Shown here in pieces: positions 20,461 to 28,203 of a DNA stretch of 28,203 nt. Below the pieces are notes generated by a model. The model ran no database searches. It saw only the letters and a program-made list of their open reading frames with translations, and had not been told where the DNA came from. How positions within the stretch are numbered: position 1 is the first letter of the stretch; every line of letters starts with the position of its first letter. A program made the position numbers and the translations under genes. Source of the stretch: Phaeoceros laevis (lineage: Eukaryota > Anthocerotophyta > Anthocerotopsida > Notothyladales); NCBI GenBank assembly GCA_049999765.1, contig JBNGIQ010009333.1, forward strand, positions 1 to 28,203, in the 5' to 3' direction.

Positions 20461-20640
20461 TGAGGACTCCAACCCCGGTTGGAGTCACAAATCTGAGGGA
20501 CCCCAACCGCGGTTGGAGTCTCCAACCGAGGTTACTTGGGAAGTAAGCGTGTGGAGCGCCTCCGCGGGTGGAAGCTCCACATGCGGAGGCTCCGCTGCTG
20601 GAAGCTCCACGTAGAGGCTCCACAGGTGGATGCTCCACGA
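20461..20640. repeat. Palindrome-dense block (CCAACC..GGTTGG and GGAGGCTCCAC motifs)
   Basis: 20465-20486 is GACTCCAACC, CC, GGTTGGAGTC, with ten-base perfect arms. 20503-20516 is the perfect palindrome CCAACCGCGGTTGG. From 20555 on, GGAAGCTCCAC and GAGGCTCCAC recur about every 25-35 bases. The same GGAGGCTCCAC motif returns at 21500-21570 and 22640-22740, so these blocks belong to one repeat family. Confidence 0.75.
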
Positions 20641-20818
20641 CCTTTAGGTTTAGGTTGAACGGATACTGGAGGCACCATGAGTATGGCTTGTGGAGGAGGT
20701 GGCAGGACGAAATCCCTTACGCAGCCAGGAGGCAATTGTTGACATTGTGGTGAAGCTCATACCACCCAATAGCAAGGGCAGACTTCGCTTGCGATAGGTT
20801 TGCAAGCGGTGGCAGCGG

Positions 20819-21395
20819 TTGCTCAAGACAACCCTCATATGTTCCATCTACAAAGAGGAAAAGCGAATGGGTGGCAGCAGTTTTTATTTTCAATTGCCAC
20901 ATGCAAAGCCCTGGCAGATGGATGAAGAATCTGGAGTTTTCTGCCTCGCGGCAGATGGTGATCTGACAAATCGAGCAGTGATCTACCTTATCAGCCTTGC
21001 GACTGATCGATGGATGGAACTGCCCGCGCCGGGAATTCCTGACACTGTGTGTCTTGACAAGTGGCATTTGAAGCTCTTTGTGCACCACAGAGGAGGGTTT
21101 GTACATGCTCGGAACATTCAGAAAAGATGGACATATGACACTTGGATTCTGGAAGGAGGGGAATCTGAGTTCAGCCGAGGATGATTACATAGGTGGCTGG
21201 ATACCGGTCTCGGGTTGCACAGACATTAGGATTCCCAGGTGGTTCCAGCAGACCTCCAACATTCTGATTGTTCAAGGAGAGGAGGCCACATTTACCATGG
21301 TCTTCAACTTCGACGACAACTCGTGGCATCAAATCAGACCAGCCGTAGACTGTGGTGATGTTCTCTTCGAAGCTAGACTGGACATTGTGCTTTAA
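20819..21395 (+). pseudogene. Kelch/F-box-like gene fragment, frameshifted
   Basis: Frame 2 reads GVFCLAADGDLTNRAVIYLISLATDRWMELPAPG, the pattern of a kelch-type blade (hydrophobic strand, then D.W..LP). Near 21075-21095 it shifts to frame 3: EEGLYMLGTFRKDGHMTLGFW, then a second blade ending FNFDDNSWHQI, with TAA at 21393. This is typical of plant F-box/kelch proteins, whose blades bind the substrate of an SCF ubiquitin ligase. No F-box is seen, and only about two to three blades are present. It lies between two GGAGGCTCCAC-rich blocks, so it may be a captured host-gene piece carried by a non-autonomous element. The family call rests on pattern only. Confidence 0.45.
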
Positions 21396-21420
21396 GTTCG
21401 AAAAACTTGGTTTGTGGGAT

Positions 21421-21568
21421 TTCCGTTACAAGGCCGGGTACCGGCCGTAGCTCAATTCTAACTCAATGTTGGCCCTTTTCAAACGGAACAAGGACTCCCC
21501 CAACCGGGTGGAGGCTCTACCTGGATGGATGGAGGCTCCACGAATGGAGGCTAGATCCACCCTGGAGC
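21421..21568. repeat. Dispersed repeat R, copy 1
   Basis: It begins TTCCGTTACAAGGCCGGGTA, includes the inverted pair GGCCGG/CCGGCC, continues TAGCTCAATTCTA and CCCTTTTCAAACGGAACAAG, and ends in GGAGGCTCCAC variants with GATCCACCCTGGAGC. Copy 3 is closely similar over the first 80 bases. Confidence 0.8.
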
Positions 21569-21698
21569 GCCCATGGGCGTTCATAATGTATAAAAGATAT
21601 TAGCTGCCGCTTGTAGGTGGTGGTGGGAGTCAGGAAAACCTTCTGTTTTCCACTTGGCACTTGTCTGAACTCAGGACCAAGCGGTTGGTTTCAGGGAT

Positions 21699-21743
21699 TT
21701 CTGTTACAAGGCCGGGTACCGGCCATAGCTCAATTCTAGCTTC
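21699..21743. repeat. Dispersed repeat R, copy 2 (partial)
   Basis: It holds only the first 45 bases of repeat R (TTCTGTTACAAGGCCGGGTA to CAATTCTAGC). Similarity to copy 1 extends about 15 bases upstream (TTGGTTT..GGGAT). Confidence 0.75.
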
Positions 21744-22559
21744 TGCAAAAATGCCGAGACATGTGGCTATGGTGGTGTGCTTCCGCCACCAGATTTTGAA
21801 ATTGCCTACTCATGAGGGTTTGATCACACCACACAGGTCATCTTGATCTTTGGCCATGAAAAGGCTAGCTACTAACTAACTAACAACTTTTCGTGGCTCC
21901 TAGGATCCCGCGAAACACAACCGCCACCGTCTCCTCCAAGGCCCAAGAAGTGGCTGAGCTAGGAGGAGGGCGATGGCGGCATGGCCAGCCACGAATCCAT
22001 GGGGTAGTGCGAGGCTAGAGCCTGCCGTGCTAGGCCGCCATGAGTCACCCCGCCAGGTTGCCACGCCGCGCCATCATCGCGCCTTGATTCCTGGCTGACT
22101 TCGTTTAGTAGGGAGCTCTGATTGCGCTCCCTCTCCACTCCTTGCCGCGTGCAGGCTAGAAACGCATGCACCGGCACCGCGCTCAAGCACTTCTCACTCA
22201 AGATCGCCGATCTATCTTCACCTTTTTCTCAAGGTGAATGTTACACCTTCGTTTGCGAAGTTCCTCCCTCCATCGCAAGCCTCTAATGGCACCAGCAAGC
22301 AGAGTATGGAATTCTTCATCCAAATTTAGAGCGAGAAATTCCAACTAGCCAATCCAATTCTCAAGATCATGTCGGCGTTATGAATAATTATCAATAACAA
22401 AGGGCATCAGGTCCGGGGTAGTAAAGCTAAGCAGATCGCACAGATTGCCAACTACAGAAGCCATACAGCTGATTCTTGCAAGCGAGAGTGTGAGCACAAG
22501 AAGCATTTAGCAAGAATAGAATAGAATTCATAAAGCTGTTTGAAGCTATCTCCAACAAT
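21744..22559. other. Intergenic stretch between repeat copies
   Basis: No gene is supported. Short frames on both strands lack recognisable domains. Confidence 0.4.
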
Positions 22560-22737
22560 TTCCGTTACAAGGCCGATTACCGGCTGTAGCTCAATTCTAG
22601 CTCAATTTTGGCCCTTTTCAAACGGAACAAGGACTCTCCCACCCGAGAGGGGCTCCACCAGCGTGGAGCCTCCACTTGGCATGGAGGCACTACCTGCATG
22701 GGGGCTCCACGGATGGAGGCTGGATCCACCCTGGAGC
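22560..22737. repeat. Dispersed repeat R, copy 3
   Basis: It matches copy 1 in order: TTCCGTTACAAGGCCGATTA, TAGCTCAATTCTAGCTCAA, CCCTTTTCAAACGGAACAAG, then several GTGGAGCCTCCAC-type palindromes, ending GGATCCACCCTGGAGC. It carries about 30 extra bases in the palindromic part. Confidence 0.8.
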
Positions 22738-23347
22738 CTGCACCCGGAAATGGAGGCTGGAAAATGGGCTATCAGGCAGGAAAAAAACTAACCGACTGCC
22801 ACACTTACTCGTGGTGGCTGCCGATCGGCTGGCCGGTACGATTTATGTAGAATGGGCAATGCGAGGACCCCGTTTGCCCTTATTTTAATGTGCGTGGCTT
22901 ACGATTATCTTAATTTTTGACGGGATCTCGAAACACGGTCCGTGCGCCGGGGCTGTTGGCCCGCGGTCCGCTGTCTGCAATCCGCTGTCGGCGGTAATAT
23001 CCTCATCAAAGCCCCTACCTGGTACCAGTCAAAACGCGAGCTCTCAAAATTTCAAGCGGTATTGGAGTACAGTGTAAGCAATCAAGTGGGCTACAAACAC
23101 TAGATACAGATCAGGATAGATATTCTTTTAGCAAAAAATAGATATGTTACCCCGAACAACCTTTTAATTATCATCATCCTGGCCTGATGAGCAACCCAGC
23201 CGACGATGGGAAGAAAGAGGGTGACCATTGGAGTTCAAGGTGCTACAAAATATAGTAAATGTTGTTCTCGTAGGCCAGGACCCTATTGAGATCCCACACT
23301 GTTCTGATAAAGCCGTCTATCATGGCCTCATACCCGGGTAACCGTCG
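22738..23347. other. Intergenic stretch
   Basis: No supportable gene. GTCCGCTGTC and ATCCGCTGTC occur close together near 22966-22990. Otherwise nothing was seen. Confidence 0.4.
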
Positions 23348-24136
23348 TTAAGCTTGATTGCTCTGTATCTCTTCAAAGAAATCCAGTGTCATATATCTCC
23401 GCCTTACCTGTAGTGGCCAGCCCGCCAGATCAATCGAGGCCACCCTCCCCTGCTGCGGATTTCCATGATTCTTTTGTATCCCACCAGGACCTGTGCTGCA
23501 CCTCTGGTCACATGCGTGAGTGCCGGCCAGCAGGCTGTGGACCCCTGGGTCGATCATACCTCTGACCCCCTCAGTTGTTGTGGATGCGTCAGAATCATTC
23601 TGTTGTTCATTGACAACCTCTATCCAGAGCCTCTGCAGGGTAATACAGAGTTGCCATAACGGGATTCGCTTCCAGTTCTGTGTTCCCCACCATCTCCATC
23701 TGTGGCTACTGTCTCCCACCCTTGTCACATATGATATCCAAACTTTCCTTTGTTCGAGTGAGCTCAGCTCCGGGATCATCTCCCCTTTTTCCATCACATC
23801 AAAGTCACGCTGACTGACACCATCCAACAGGTACAGCAACATCTCTTGGTGCTCCAGCCACAAATTGCCTCGGTGGTAAGTGCGGGTGTGTAGGATTGCG
23901 TGGAATTGAGTCACCGATTTGTGGCCACATTCTTCGCAGGTTGGTAGGTTTAGCAGGGCACAATACTGAGCATGACGGAACGGAGGACGCAACAGACGCC
24001 ATAAGTCTTTCTCCACCAACTGGAGGCATGAGATATCATGGGGCAGGAGGTGAACCGCTAGAGCCTCCCAAACCGTGCTGCATACTAGTGACAGACCGGA
24101 CATCTTGGGGGCGCTCATTGTGTCAGCCATGTCCAT
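23348..24136 (-). CDS. Intact unidentified ORF, 262 aa
   Basis: I do not recognise this protein. It is the longest uninterrupted minus-strand frame outside the pseudogenes. Its first ATG has a favourable plant context (AACAACATGGAC). The N-terminal third (AVHLLPHDISCLQLVEKDLWRLLRPPF) has the look of an F-box helix pair: LP.D, a hydrophobic stretch, then W..L. That is a weak pattern match. A Cys pair (CEECGHKS) follows. The middle is rich in Trp, and the C-terminal third is polar and less ordered. There is no signal peptide or membrane segment. It could be a host gene, an exon of one, or a chance open frame. The lack of stops stands out in a window where most frames are broken. Confidence 0.4.
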   Translation of the reverse strand: MDMADTMSAPKMSGLSLVCSTVWEALAVHLLPHDISCLQLVEKDLWRLLRPPFRHAQYCALLNLPTCEECGHKSVTQFHAILHTRTYHRGNLWLEHQEMLLYLLDGVSQRDFDVMEKGEMIPELSSLEQRKVWISYVTRVGDSSHRWRWWGTQNWKRIPLWQLCITLQRLWIEVVNEQQNDSDASTTTEGVRGMIDPGVHSLLAGTHACDQRCSTGPGGIQKNHGNPQQGRVASIDLAGWPLQVRRRYMTLDFFEEIQSNQA

Positions 24137-24902
24137 GTTGTTTGTAGCGAGGAGGTCCTTGTAGGACGTGGGCCTGGGATAGCGCGTGCAAAATGGGGGA
24201 CTGAGGGCAGCAATGCATTACCCCGCCAGACCGCGGCCTGATGTCCTTGTCACCCAGCTGTAATGTTGGGCAGACCGTGCGAAACATTAATGAAGCCGGT
24301 TCTAGAGTTAATAGTATATGGGCCGATGAGCTGGGCGCTGTATATGTAGCTGGTTCCCATCCTCCTCCAGCTATCCTAACGAATGGTATGCTATCCGGCT
24401 GGGACTCTTCTCATACTGTTCAAACCATCCCTCGATTCTTTGGCAGCTTTGTTAGTGGCGCTTCTTTACTTGGACATAAGAGTTTAGAGTACTAGTACCG
24501 GGTCTAGAGAGCCTTGATTGTGCATGTCGGACATGCTGGAGATATCTTTGTCTCAGCCCTATGGAGGTGAGTTTGTTATGGCGCAGGATGAGTTGCTAAT
24601 TAAAGCCGACTCAATGCATAGTTGAGGTGGACAAGCAAGCATGGGCTGGCAGGCTGCCATCTTTCTTTGTCAGAACATCTCGTACCCAAGCATTTGTCTT
24701 AACCAAGCACCGTAGTTTAAGATTGGATTATTCGGCTTGGAATTGGGATTAGTCCTCTCTATGGCCCTTTTGATGGTACTTCGCCAGTTTCTCCCGTGTG
24801 CGCAACCCTGATCCTGGTAATGCCCAAGGATTCTGCGAGGAATTAGAGAAATGATAAACCACTTAGTAAAGATCATGCGTGTTCCAGTTAAGACAACCTC
24901 CT
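24137..24902. other. Stretch between the unidentified ORF and the Copia LTR
   Basis: No gene is supported. An 84-codon plus-strand frame (24241-24495) and a 68-codon minus-strand frame (24670-24876) show no family resemblance. Confidence 0.4.
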
Positions 24903-25205
24903 TGTTTTAAACCGAGAAGGCATGCCTAGGCCCTAGCAAACAGGAGGCCTATAGAAAGGGTTAGGTTATCCAGCATTTATTTAAAGCATCCTTTATATAT
25001 TTAATTAGCGAAACGTTAGATTAATAGGGGTGCAATGTAGGGTCGTGACTTAAAAAAACTAAAACGACATTATTTTAAGGACACCACGAACCGGTGCCTT
25101 GAGCACTTTATAAGGCCACACGGCCCTCACAACAATATGCGGTTATTTTCTTCTACTTGTGTCTTCTTGTTTCTCAGCCTCTATCGATCCTACACTAGTT
25201 CTTCA
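24903..25205 (+). repeat. 5' LTR of the Copia element (start inferred)
   Basis: The right edge is firm: CA at 25204-25205 directly before the primer-binding site. The left edge is my choice of TGTTTTAAACC at 24903, giving the usual TG...CA and a length of 303 bp. The 3' LTR is outside the window, so the left edge is unconfirmed. Confidence 0.6.
25107..25113 (+). promoter_or_regulatory. TATA box in the Copia LTR
   Basis: TTTATAA lies about 95 bases before the LTR end, so transcription would start near 25140 and leave a short R-U5. A second AT-rich run (TTTATATATTTAATT, about 24991-25005) lies too far upstream to be the main one. Confidence 0.5.
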
Positions 25206-25217
25206 TGGTATCAGAGC
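25206..25217 (+). other. Primer-binding site for initiator tRNA-Met
   Basis: TGGTATCAGAGC is the standard plant LTR-retrotransposon site complementary to the 3' end of initiator tRNA-Met. It starts directly after the LTR. Confidence 0.95.
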
Positions 25218-25224
25218 TAGCTTG

Positions 25225-25401
25225 ATGGATCCTGCCATGCCACCTGAAGTGTGTGAAGTCTGCAAAAGTACAAACTGCATCAAAAATCTTGCGTATGATC
25301 AGTTTAGAATTGTAATTTCAGCGCTTAAGGCTTCACTCACCAGATTCGGAAGCATGGCAGATGCATTCCTTGCTGCTGCTATAGAGCATTATTACACCTA
25401 A
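25225..25401 (+). CDS. Leader ORF of the Copia element, 58 aa
   Basis: The start is ATG at 25225, eight bases after the primer-binding site core. The product begins MDPAMPPEVCEVC and holds three Cys (CEVCKSTNC) and an Ala-rich helix. It stops at TAA 25399-25401. It is in the same frame as the next ORF, which starts 12 bases on, so the two may be one ORF split by this stop, or a true short upstream ORF that tunes translation. Confidence 0.5.
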   Translation: MDPAMPPEVCEVCKSTNCIKNLAYDQFRIVISALKASLTRFGSMADAFLAAAIEHYYT

Positions 25402-25413
25402 TCCTGTAGCACC

Positions 25414-26196
25414 ATGCCGAGAACAAGAAGCCGGTGGAACCAGCATTCAGACCCGTTCGCAGGCAAACCAGGGGAAACTGTAGAGTCACAGCACAGACGC
25501 ATCAATTTCTTTGTGTCCAATCCAGCCCGTGTCTCTGCACGTGCACATCAGCCCTCACCTCAGTGTAGACCCCATTCACAACCAGATCCCCTGCTGAACC
25601 TGCGAAGGCAAATCAGACAAGAAATAGCAAGTGCACAAGCCATCTCTTTCTCACACCGACTGGCTGCCCGTCCAGCAACCTGTCACACCTGCAACCTGAA
25701 TGCACATTCTTGTCCTCCAGACCAAGTTCTTACAGAAGTCTACAATCTTGTCAAATTGCAATTAGTCCAGACAAGGCAGCAGGTCGCACATCTTACACGC
25801 AAGATTGAGGCACAAAACAAACACATAGAGAGTCTTTTGCACTCGATTAGCAGCCTGTCAACAACATCGGCATCCATCCCTGCACAAGCCGCCACCCTTG
25901 CGACAGCCCGAACGGCGCAGCCCTGGATCAGCACCTTTGCGACAGCCCGGACGGCGCCCGTCTCTGCAGACCTAGATCAGCATCTCTTGAAGGAAGGTGA
26001 ACAGCCGTGTCTGCCTGCGCGCGGTGCAACCCTAGTGACTGCAGGAACGGCACCAGCCAAGGCAGCCCCGCCTCTCAGAAAACCCAAGGATGAGCACATG
26101 GACTGGGACAAGATGATCCAAGTCATGGAAGAAATCTTTCCGAAGCATGTCCAACAGCTGCTAGCCCTTGAGGAGGAGGCGCGGCAGCCTTTGTAA
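25414..26196 (+). CDS. Extra Copia ORF upstream of gag, 260 aa, coiled-coil protein
   Basis: This frame lies between the primer-binding site and gag, where Copia elements normally have only a short leader. It starts MPRTRSRWNQHSDPF. The first 70 residues are basic and Pro-rich. A CHTC..N.HSC Cys/His group lies at about residues 89-98. A coiled-coil-like stretch follows (residues about 108-143; LVKLQLVQTRQQVAHLTRKI). Then come three degenerate copies of ATLATARTA, two of them 39 bases apart in the DNA. The end is acidic and helical (MDWDKMIQVMEEIFPKHVQQLL). It is intact and ends 13 bases before the gag ATG, in another frame. No homologue known to me. Coiled coil plus basic head suggests self-assembly or RNA binding, by inference only. 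Confidence 0.65.
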   Translation: MPRTRSRWNQHSDPFAGKPGETVESQHRRINFFVSNPARVSARAHQPSPQCRPHSQPDPLLNLRRQIRQEIASAQAISFSHRLAARPATCHTCNLNAHSCPPDQVLTEVYNLVKLQLVQTRQQVAHLTRKIEAQNKHIESLLHSISSLSTTSASIPAQAATLATARTAQPWISTFATARTAPVSADLDQHLLKEGEQPCLPARGATLVTAGTAPAKAAPPLRKPKDEHMDWDKMIQVMEEIFPKHVQQLLALEEEARQPL

Positions 26197-26209
26197 GCAC
26201 GGCCGGTGG

Positions 26210-28203
26210 ATGTCACATAGCTCTGGTGCAAGAGGAGGGAGGAATCAGCGCGGCAGAGGTCGAGGTCGCGGTCGCGGCAGAGGTGCCGGACGGGGTACGC
26301 ATCTCCCAGTAGATCCCCTGCATCTCAATTCAAGTCCCTCTTCTCCACAGAGTCCAGAGTCACAAGGTAGTTCCACCTCCACCTCTACAAATCTTCACGC
26401 CGCACAACTAGCGCAACTTGCGCAAGCATTCTCTGTAGCACAAAACACCAGAGCAGCACAGGCCATTAGGGCCGTCCTTGCAGCACACACAGCAATTTCA
26501 AACATGGGAACTAATCAACCACAAACCGTGACTCATAACACCACCGTGCACAATCTCAAAGTCGATTTCAAAGAAAGAGATAGGTTCACGGGTTCTCAAT
26601 TTGATATTTGGTCTTTACGAGTTCAAACAATTTTAAAAGAGCACGATTTATGGGATGTTGTCACGGGTGCTTTACCAAAGCCTCCACAAGGCTCTACACA
26701 AGCTGACATAAATGTATGGATTAAATTGGATTTGAGAGCTCTTAGCGTCATACAATCTGCATTAGACGGAACTATGATGTATCATACCCGTGACGCTGAA
26801 TCCACAAAAGCTGTATGGGATTCTCTTGTCCAAGTTTATCAAGTGACAAATGGCACCTCTATGGTGAGTGCAACAAGAGATTTTTATAATTGTAAGATGA
26901 AAGAGACTGATTCAGTTGAGCAGCATGTGATAAGGTTCAGGACCTTGAGATCCAGGCTATCCTCTAGCGGGACAAAAACAACTGAAATGCAAGCAGCTGT
27001 GGCTCTGCTTCTCTCTCTGCCGGAAAGTTACAGAACTTTCGTCAGCAATCAAAGTGCTTCGCTTCGAAATATAGCTCAGGCTACTACAGCAGGTCAGGCC
27101 CCTGCTATTACTCTCTCAGAGGTGATTGGATGTCTTCTCGAGGAAGAATCCACACGCAAAGCAAGCAGGAGTGGTACCTCCTTCAGGGGAGAGTCCTCCA
27201 ACAGGGCGCTCTATGCAAACAAGGGGCCCAGGAGACAGCCACCCCGTCAGCCTTGGCAAAACAACAACAAGAAGCGACCAGCAATTTCTACAAAGAAGAG
27301 GGGACCATGCAATTGGTGCCTGATCCCCGGCCACTGGGAGGCCGAGTGCAGAAAGAAGAAGGCTGGAGAACCGAGAAGGACGGCTCCAGCAGAAACAAAT
27401 GTGGTACAGCGTAAGGCCAATACAATCTTAGCTGTGTGCATGATGTCCACAGCATCAAATAAGCATGCCTGGTTCATAGATTCAGGAGCCTCAGCACATA
27501 TTTGTCACTCCAAGAATTCCTTCTCTGAGTACAGGACAGCTCCACCTGGTCAATTTGTTTTACTAGGCGATGACAGTGGGCTGCACATCGAGGGTACAGG
27601 GACAGTTCCCGTCCTTCTATCAGATAGAAAAACACTTCTTTTGTTAGATGTATTACATGTTCCTTCAATGAAAAAGAACCTTGTTTCTGTCTGTAAGCTC
27701 ACTACACAAAATGTTTTAGAGGTATCCTTTTCAGGCCTTTACTGTGTCATTACCGACCCACAGCATAAGAACAAGGTCCTAGCTAAGGGCACACCTCTCC
27801 ATGACCTGTACCAGCTAAACATCACATCAAAGCTTAGTCAAAGGCCCTCCACTGCACGTGTCAATGTCACCCAAGACACTAAGAAAAAGGAGGAAACTAT
27901 GCTATGGCATTGCCGACTAGGGCATGTGAACTTTGACAAGCTCAAGAGTATGGTGGCCAGCAACTCCCTGTACCGGGAAAAGTTCATGCTTCAATTCTCC
28001 AATCAACAATTTTGTGAAGCATGCGTCTTTGGGAAGCATCATCGTCTTCCTTACAAGGATAAAAATCCCACAAGAGCCACCAAACTGTTGGAGCTGGTGC
28101 ACTCTGATTTATGTGGACCCATGTCCACTCACTCTCTTGGTGGAGCCTTATATTTTCTATCCTTCATAGACGACTGGAGCCGGTACACTATCATCTACCT
28201 GAT
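26210..28203 (+). CDS. Copia gag-pol polyprotein, 5' 664 codons, open to the window end
   Basis: ATG 26210 opens a frame with no stop to 28203. The order is an RG-rich head (RGRGRGRGRGRG, about residues 12-25), a Gln/Ala/Ser-rich linker, the Copia gag core (F.GSQFDIWSLRVQTIL; AVWDSLVQVYQ; a UBN2-type fold by pattern), and a CCHC zinc knuckle CNWCLIPGHWEAEC (C367, C370, H375, C380). Then come aspartic protease WFIDSGASAHIC (Asp 424), GAG-pre-integrase LWHCRLGHVNFDKL with FCEACVFGK (H567, H572, C602, C605), and the integrase start HSDLCGPM (Asp 633) with FIDDWSR. The second and third integrase acids lie outside the window. The protein packages and cuts its own RNA copy into virus-like particles. 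All motifs seen are intact, so the element may be recent. Confidence 0.93.
   Translation, partial: MSHSSGARGGRNQRGRGRGRGRGRGAGRGTHLPVDPLHLNSSPSSPQSPESQGSSTSTSTNLHAAQLAQLAQAFSVAQNTRAAQAIRAVLAAHTAISNMGTNQPQTVTHNTTVHNLKVDFKERDRFTGSQFDIWSLRVQTILKEHDLWDVVTGALPKPPQGSTQADINVWIKLDLRALSVIQSALDGTMMYHTRDAESTKAVWDSLVQVYQVTNGTSMVSATRDFYNCKMKETDSVEQHVIRFRTLRSRLSSSGTKTTEMQAAVALLLSLPESYRTFVSNQSASLRNIAQATTAGQAPAITLSEVIGCLLEEESTRKASRSGTSFRGESSNRALYANKGPRRQPPRQPWQNNNKKRPAISTKKRGPCNWCLIPGHWEAECRKKKAGEPRRTAPAETNVVQRKANTILAVCMMSTASNKHAWFIDSGASAHICHSKNSFSEYRTAPPGQFVLLGDDSGLHIEGTGTVPVLLSDRKTLLLLDVLHVPSMKKNLVSVCKLTTQNVLEVSFSGLYCVITDPQHKNKVLAKGTPLHDLYQLNITSKLSQRPSTARVNVTQDTKKKEETMLWHCRLGHVNFDKLKSMVASNSLYREKFMLQFSNQQFCEACVFGKHHRLPYKDKNPTRATKLLELVHSDLCGPMSTHSLGGALYFLSFIDDWSRYTIIYL

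Larger units (their letters stand above)
24903..28203 (+). mobile_element. Ty1/Copia LTR retrotransposon, 5' part, runs off the window
   Basis: The order is 5' LTR, primer-binding site, a short leader ORF, an extra 260-aa ORF and gag-pol. It proceeds as far as the first catalytic Asp of integrase. Protease before integrase, with a GAG-pre-integrase zinc domain between them, is the Copia arrangement. Reverse transcriptase, RNase H and the 3' LTR should lie beyond 28203. Target-site duplication cannot be tested here. Confidence 0.9.

Noticed and set aside
21430-21470. SINE A box in repeat R (TAGCTCAATTCT)
   Set aside because: It resembles an A box at 9 of 12 places but I found no B box downstream, so Pol III origin is not supported.
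24241-24495. 84-codon plus-strand frame
   Set aside because: No domain, no resemblance, ordinary length for chance.

Overview
The window reads as repeat-dominated nuclear DNA of a plant-lineage (streptophyte) eukaryote. The evidence is a Copia LTR retrotransposon primed by initiator tRNA-Met (TGGTATCAGAGC), a Ty3/gypsy integrase fused to a PHD finger, a LINE, and a spliced gene with a plant-type intron (CAG|GTAGTT ... TTCTAACTTTC ... TGCACAG|AT). There are no bacterial features such as operons or Shine-Dalgarno sites. I cannot name the species; a seed-free plant or charophyte is my guess. Almost every coding stretch is a decayed mobile-element gene. The exceptions are the Copia element at the right edge and one unidentified minus-strand ORF.

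Layout. (1) 313-3793 (+): a broken transposase-like gene with an N-terminal helix-turn-helix and a three-part acidic core (VDFAQNY ... WSDGAASQF ... HGKGEHDGAGA). It carries five in-frame stops and is split by about 0.8 kb packed with GTAC motifs. (2) 3794-5640: non-coding, with a tRNA-like T-arm and several short tandem repeats. (3) 5655-9009 (-): pseudogene A, a spliced gene with a Lys/Ala-rich coiled coil, six 39-bp repeats, a Cys/His cluster, a Val-Pro tract and an RG-rich tail. (4) 9205-10118 (+): gypsy integrase-PHD fragment, followed by a direct repeat (10164-10282 and 10818-10936, offset 654 bp) that looks like LTR sequence. (5) 10937-13081 (-): pseudogene B, similar to A in general layout. 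(6) 13100-16690: intergenic, with a 400-N assembly gap at 15120-15519. (7) 16690-20289 (-): a decayed LINE with RNA-binding-like, endonuclease and reverse transcriptase segments. (8) 20461-22740: palindrome-rich repeats surrounding a kelch/F-box-like gene fragment. (9) 23348-24136 (-): an intact unidentified ORF. (10) 24903-28203 (+): a Copia element with LTR, TATA box, primer-binding site, an extra intact 260-aa ORF upstream of gag, and then a gag-pol frame that is open to the window edge.

The parts do not form one pathway. The window is a stack of elements of different ages. The old ones are broken mainly by stop codons, mostly TAG and TGA, which suits decay of methylated DNA. The Copia gag-pol is uninterrupted and so is probably a recent arrival. 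The most unusual items are the Copia extra ORF, the integrase-PHD fusion, the GTAC blocks and pseudogenes A and B.
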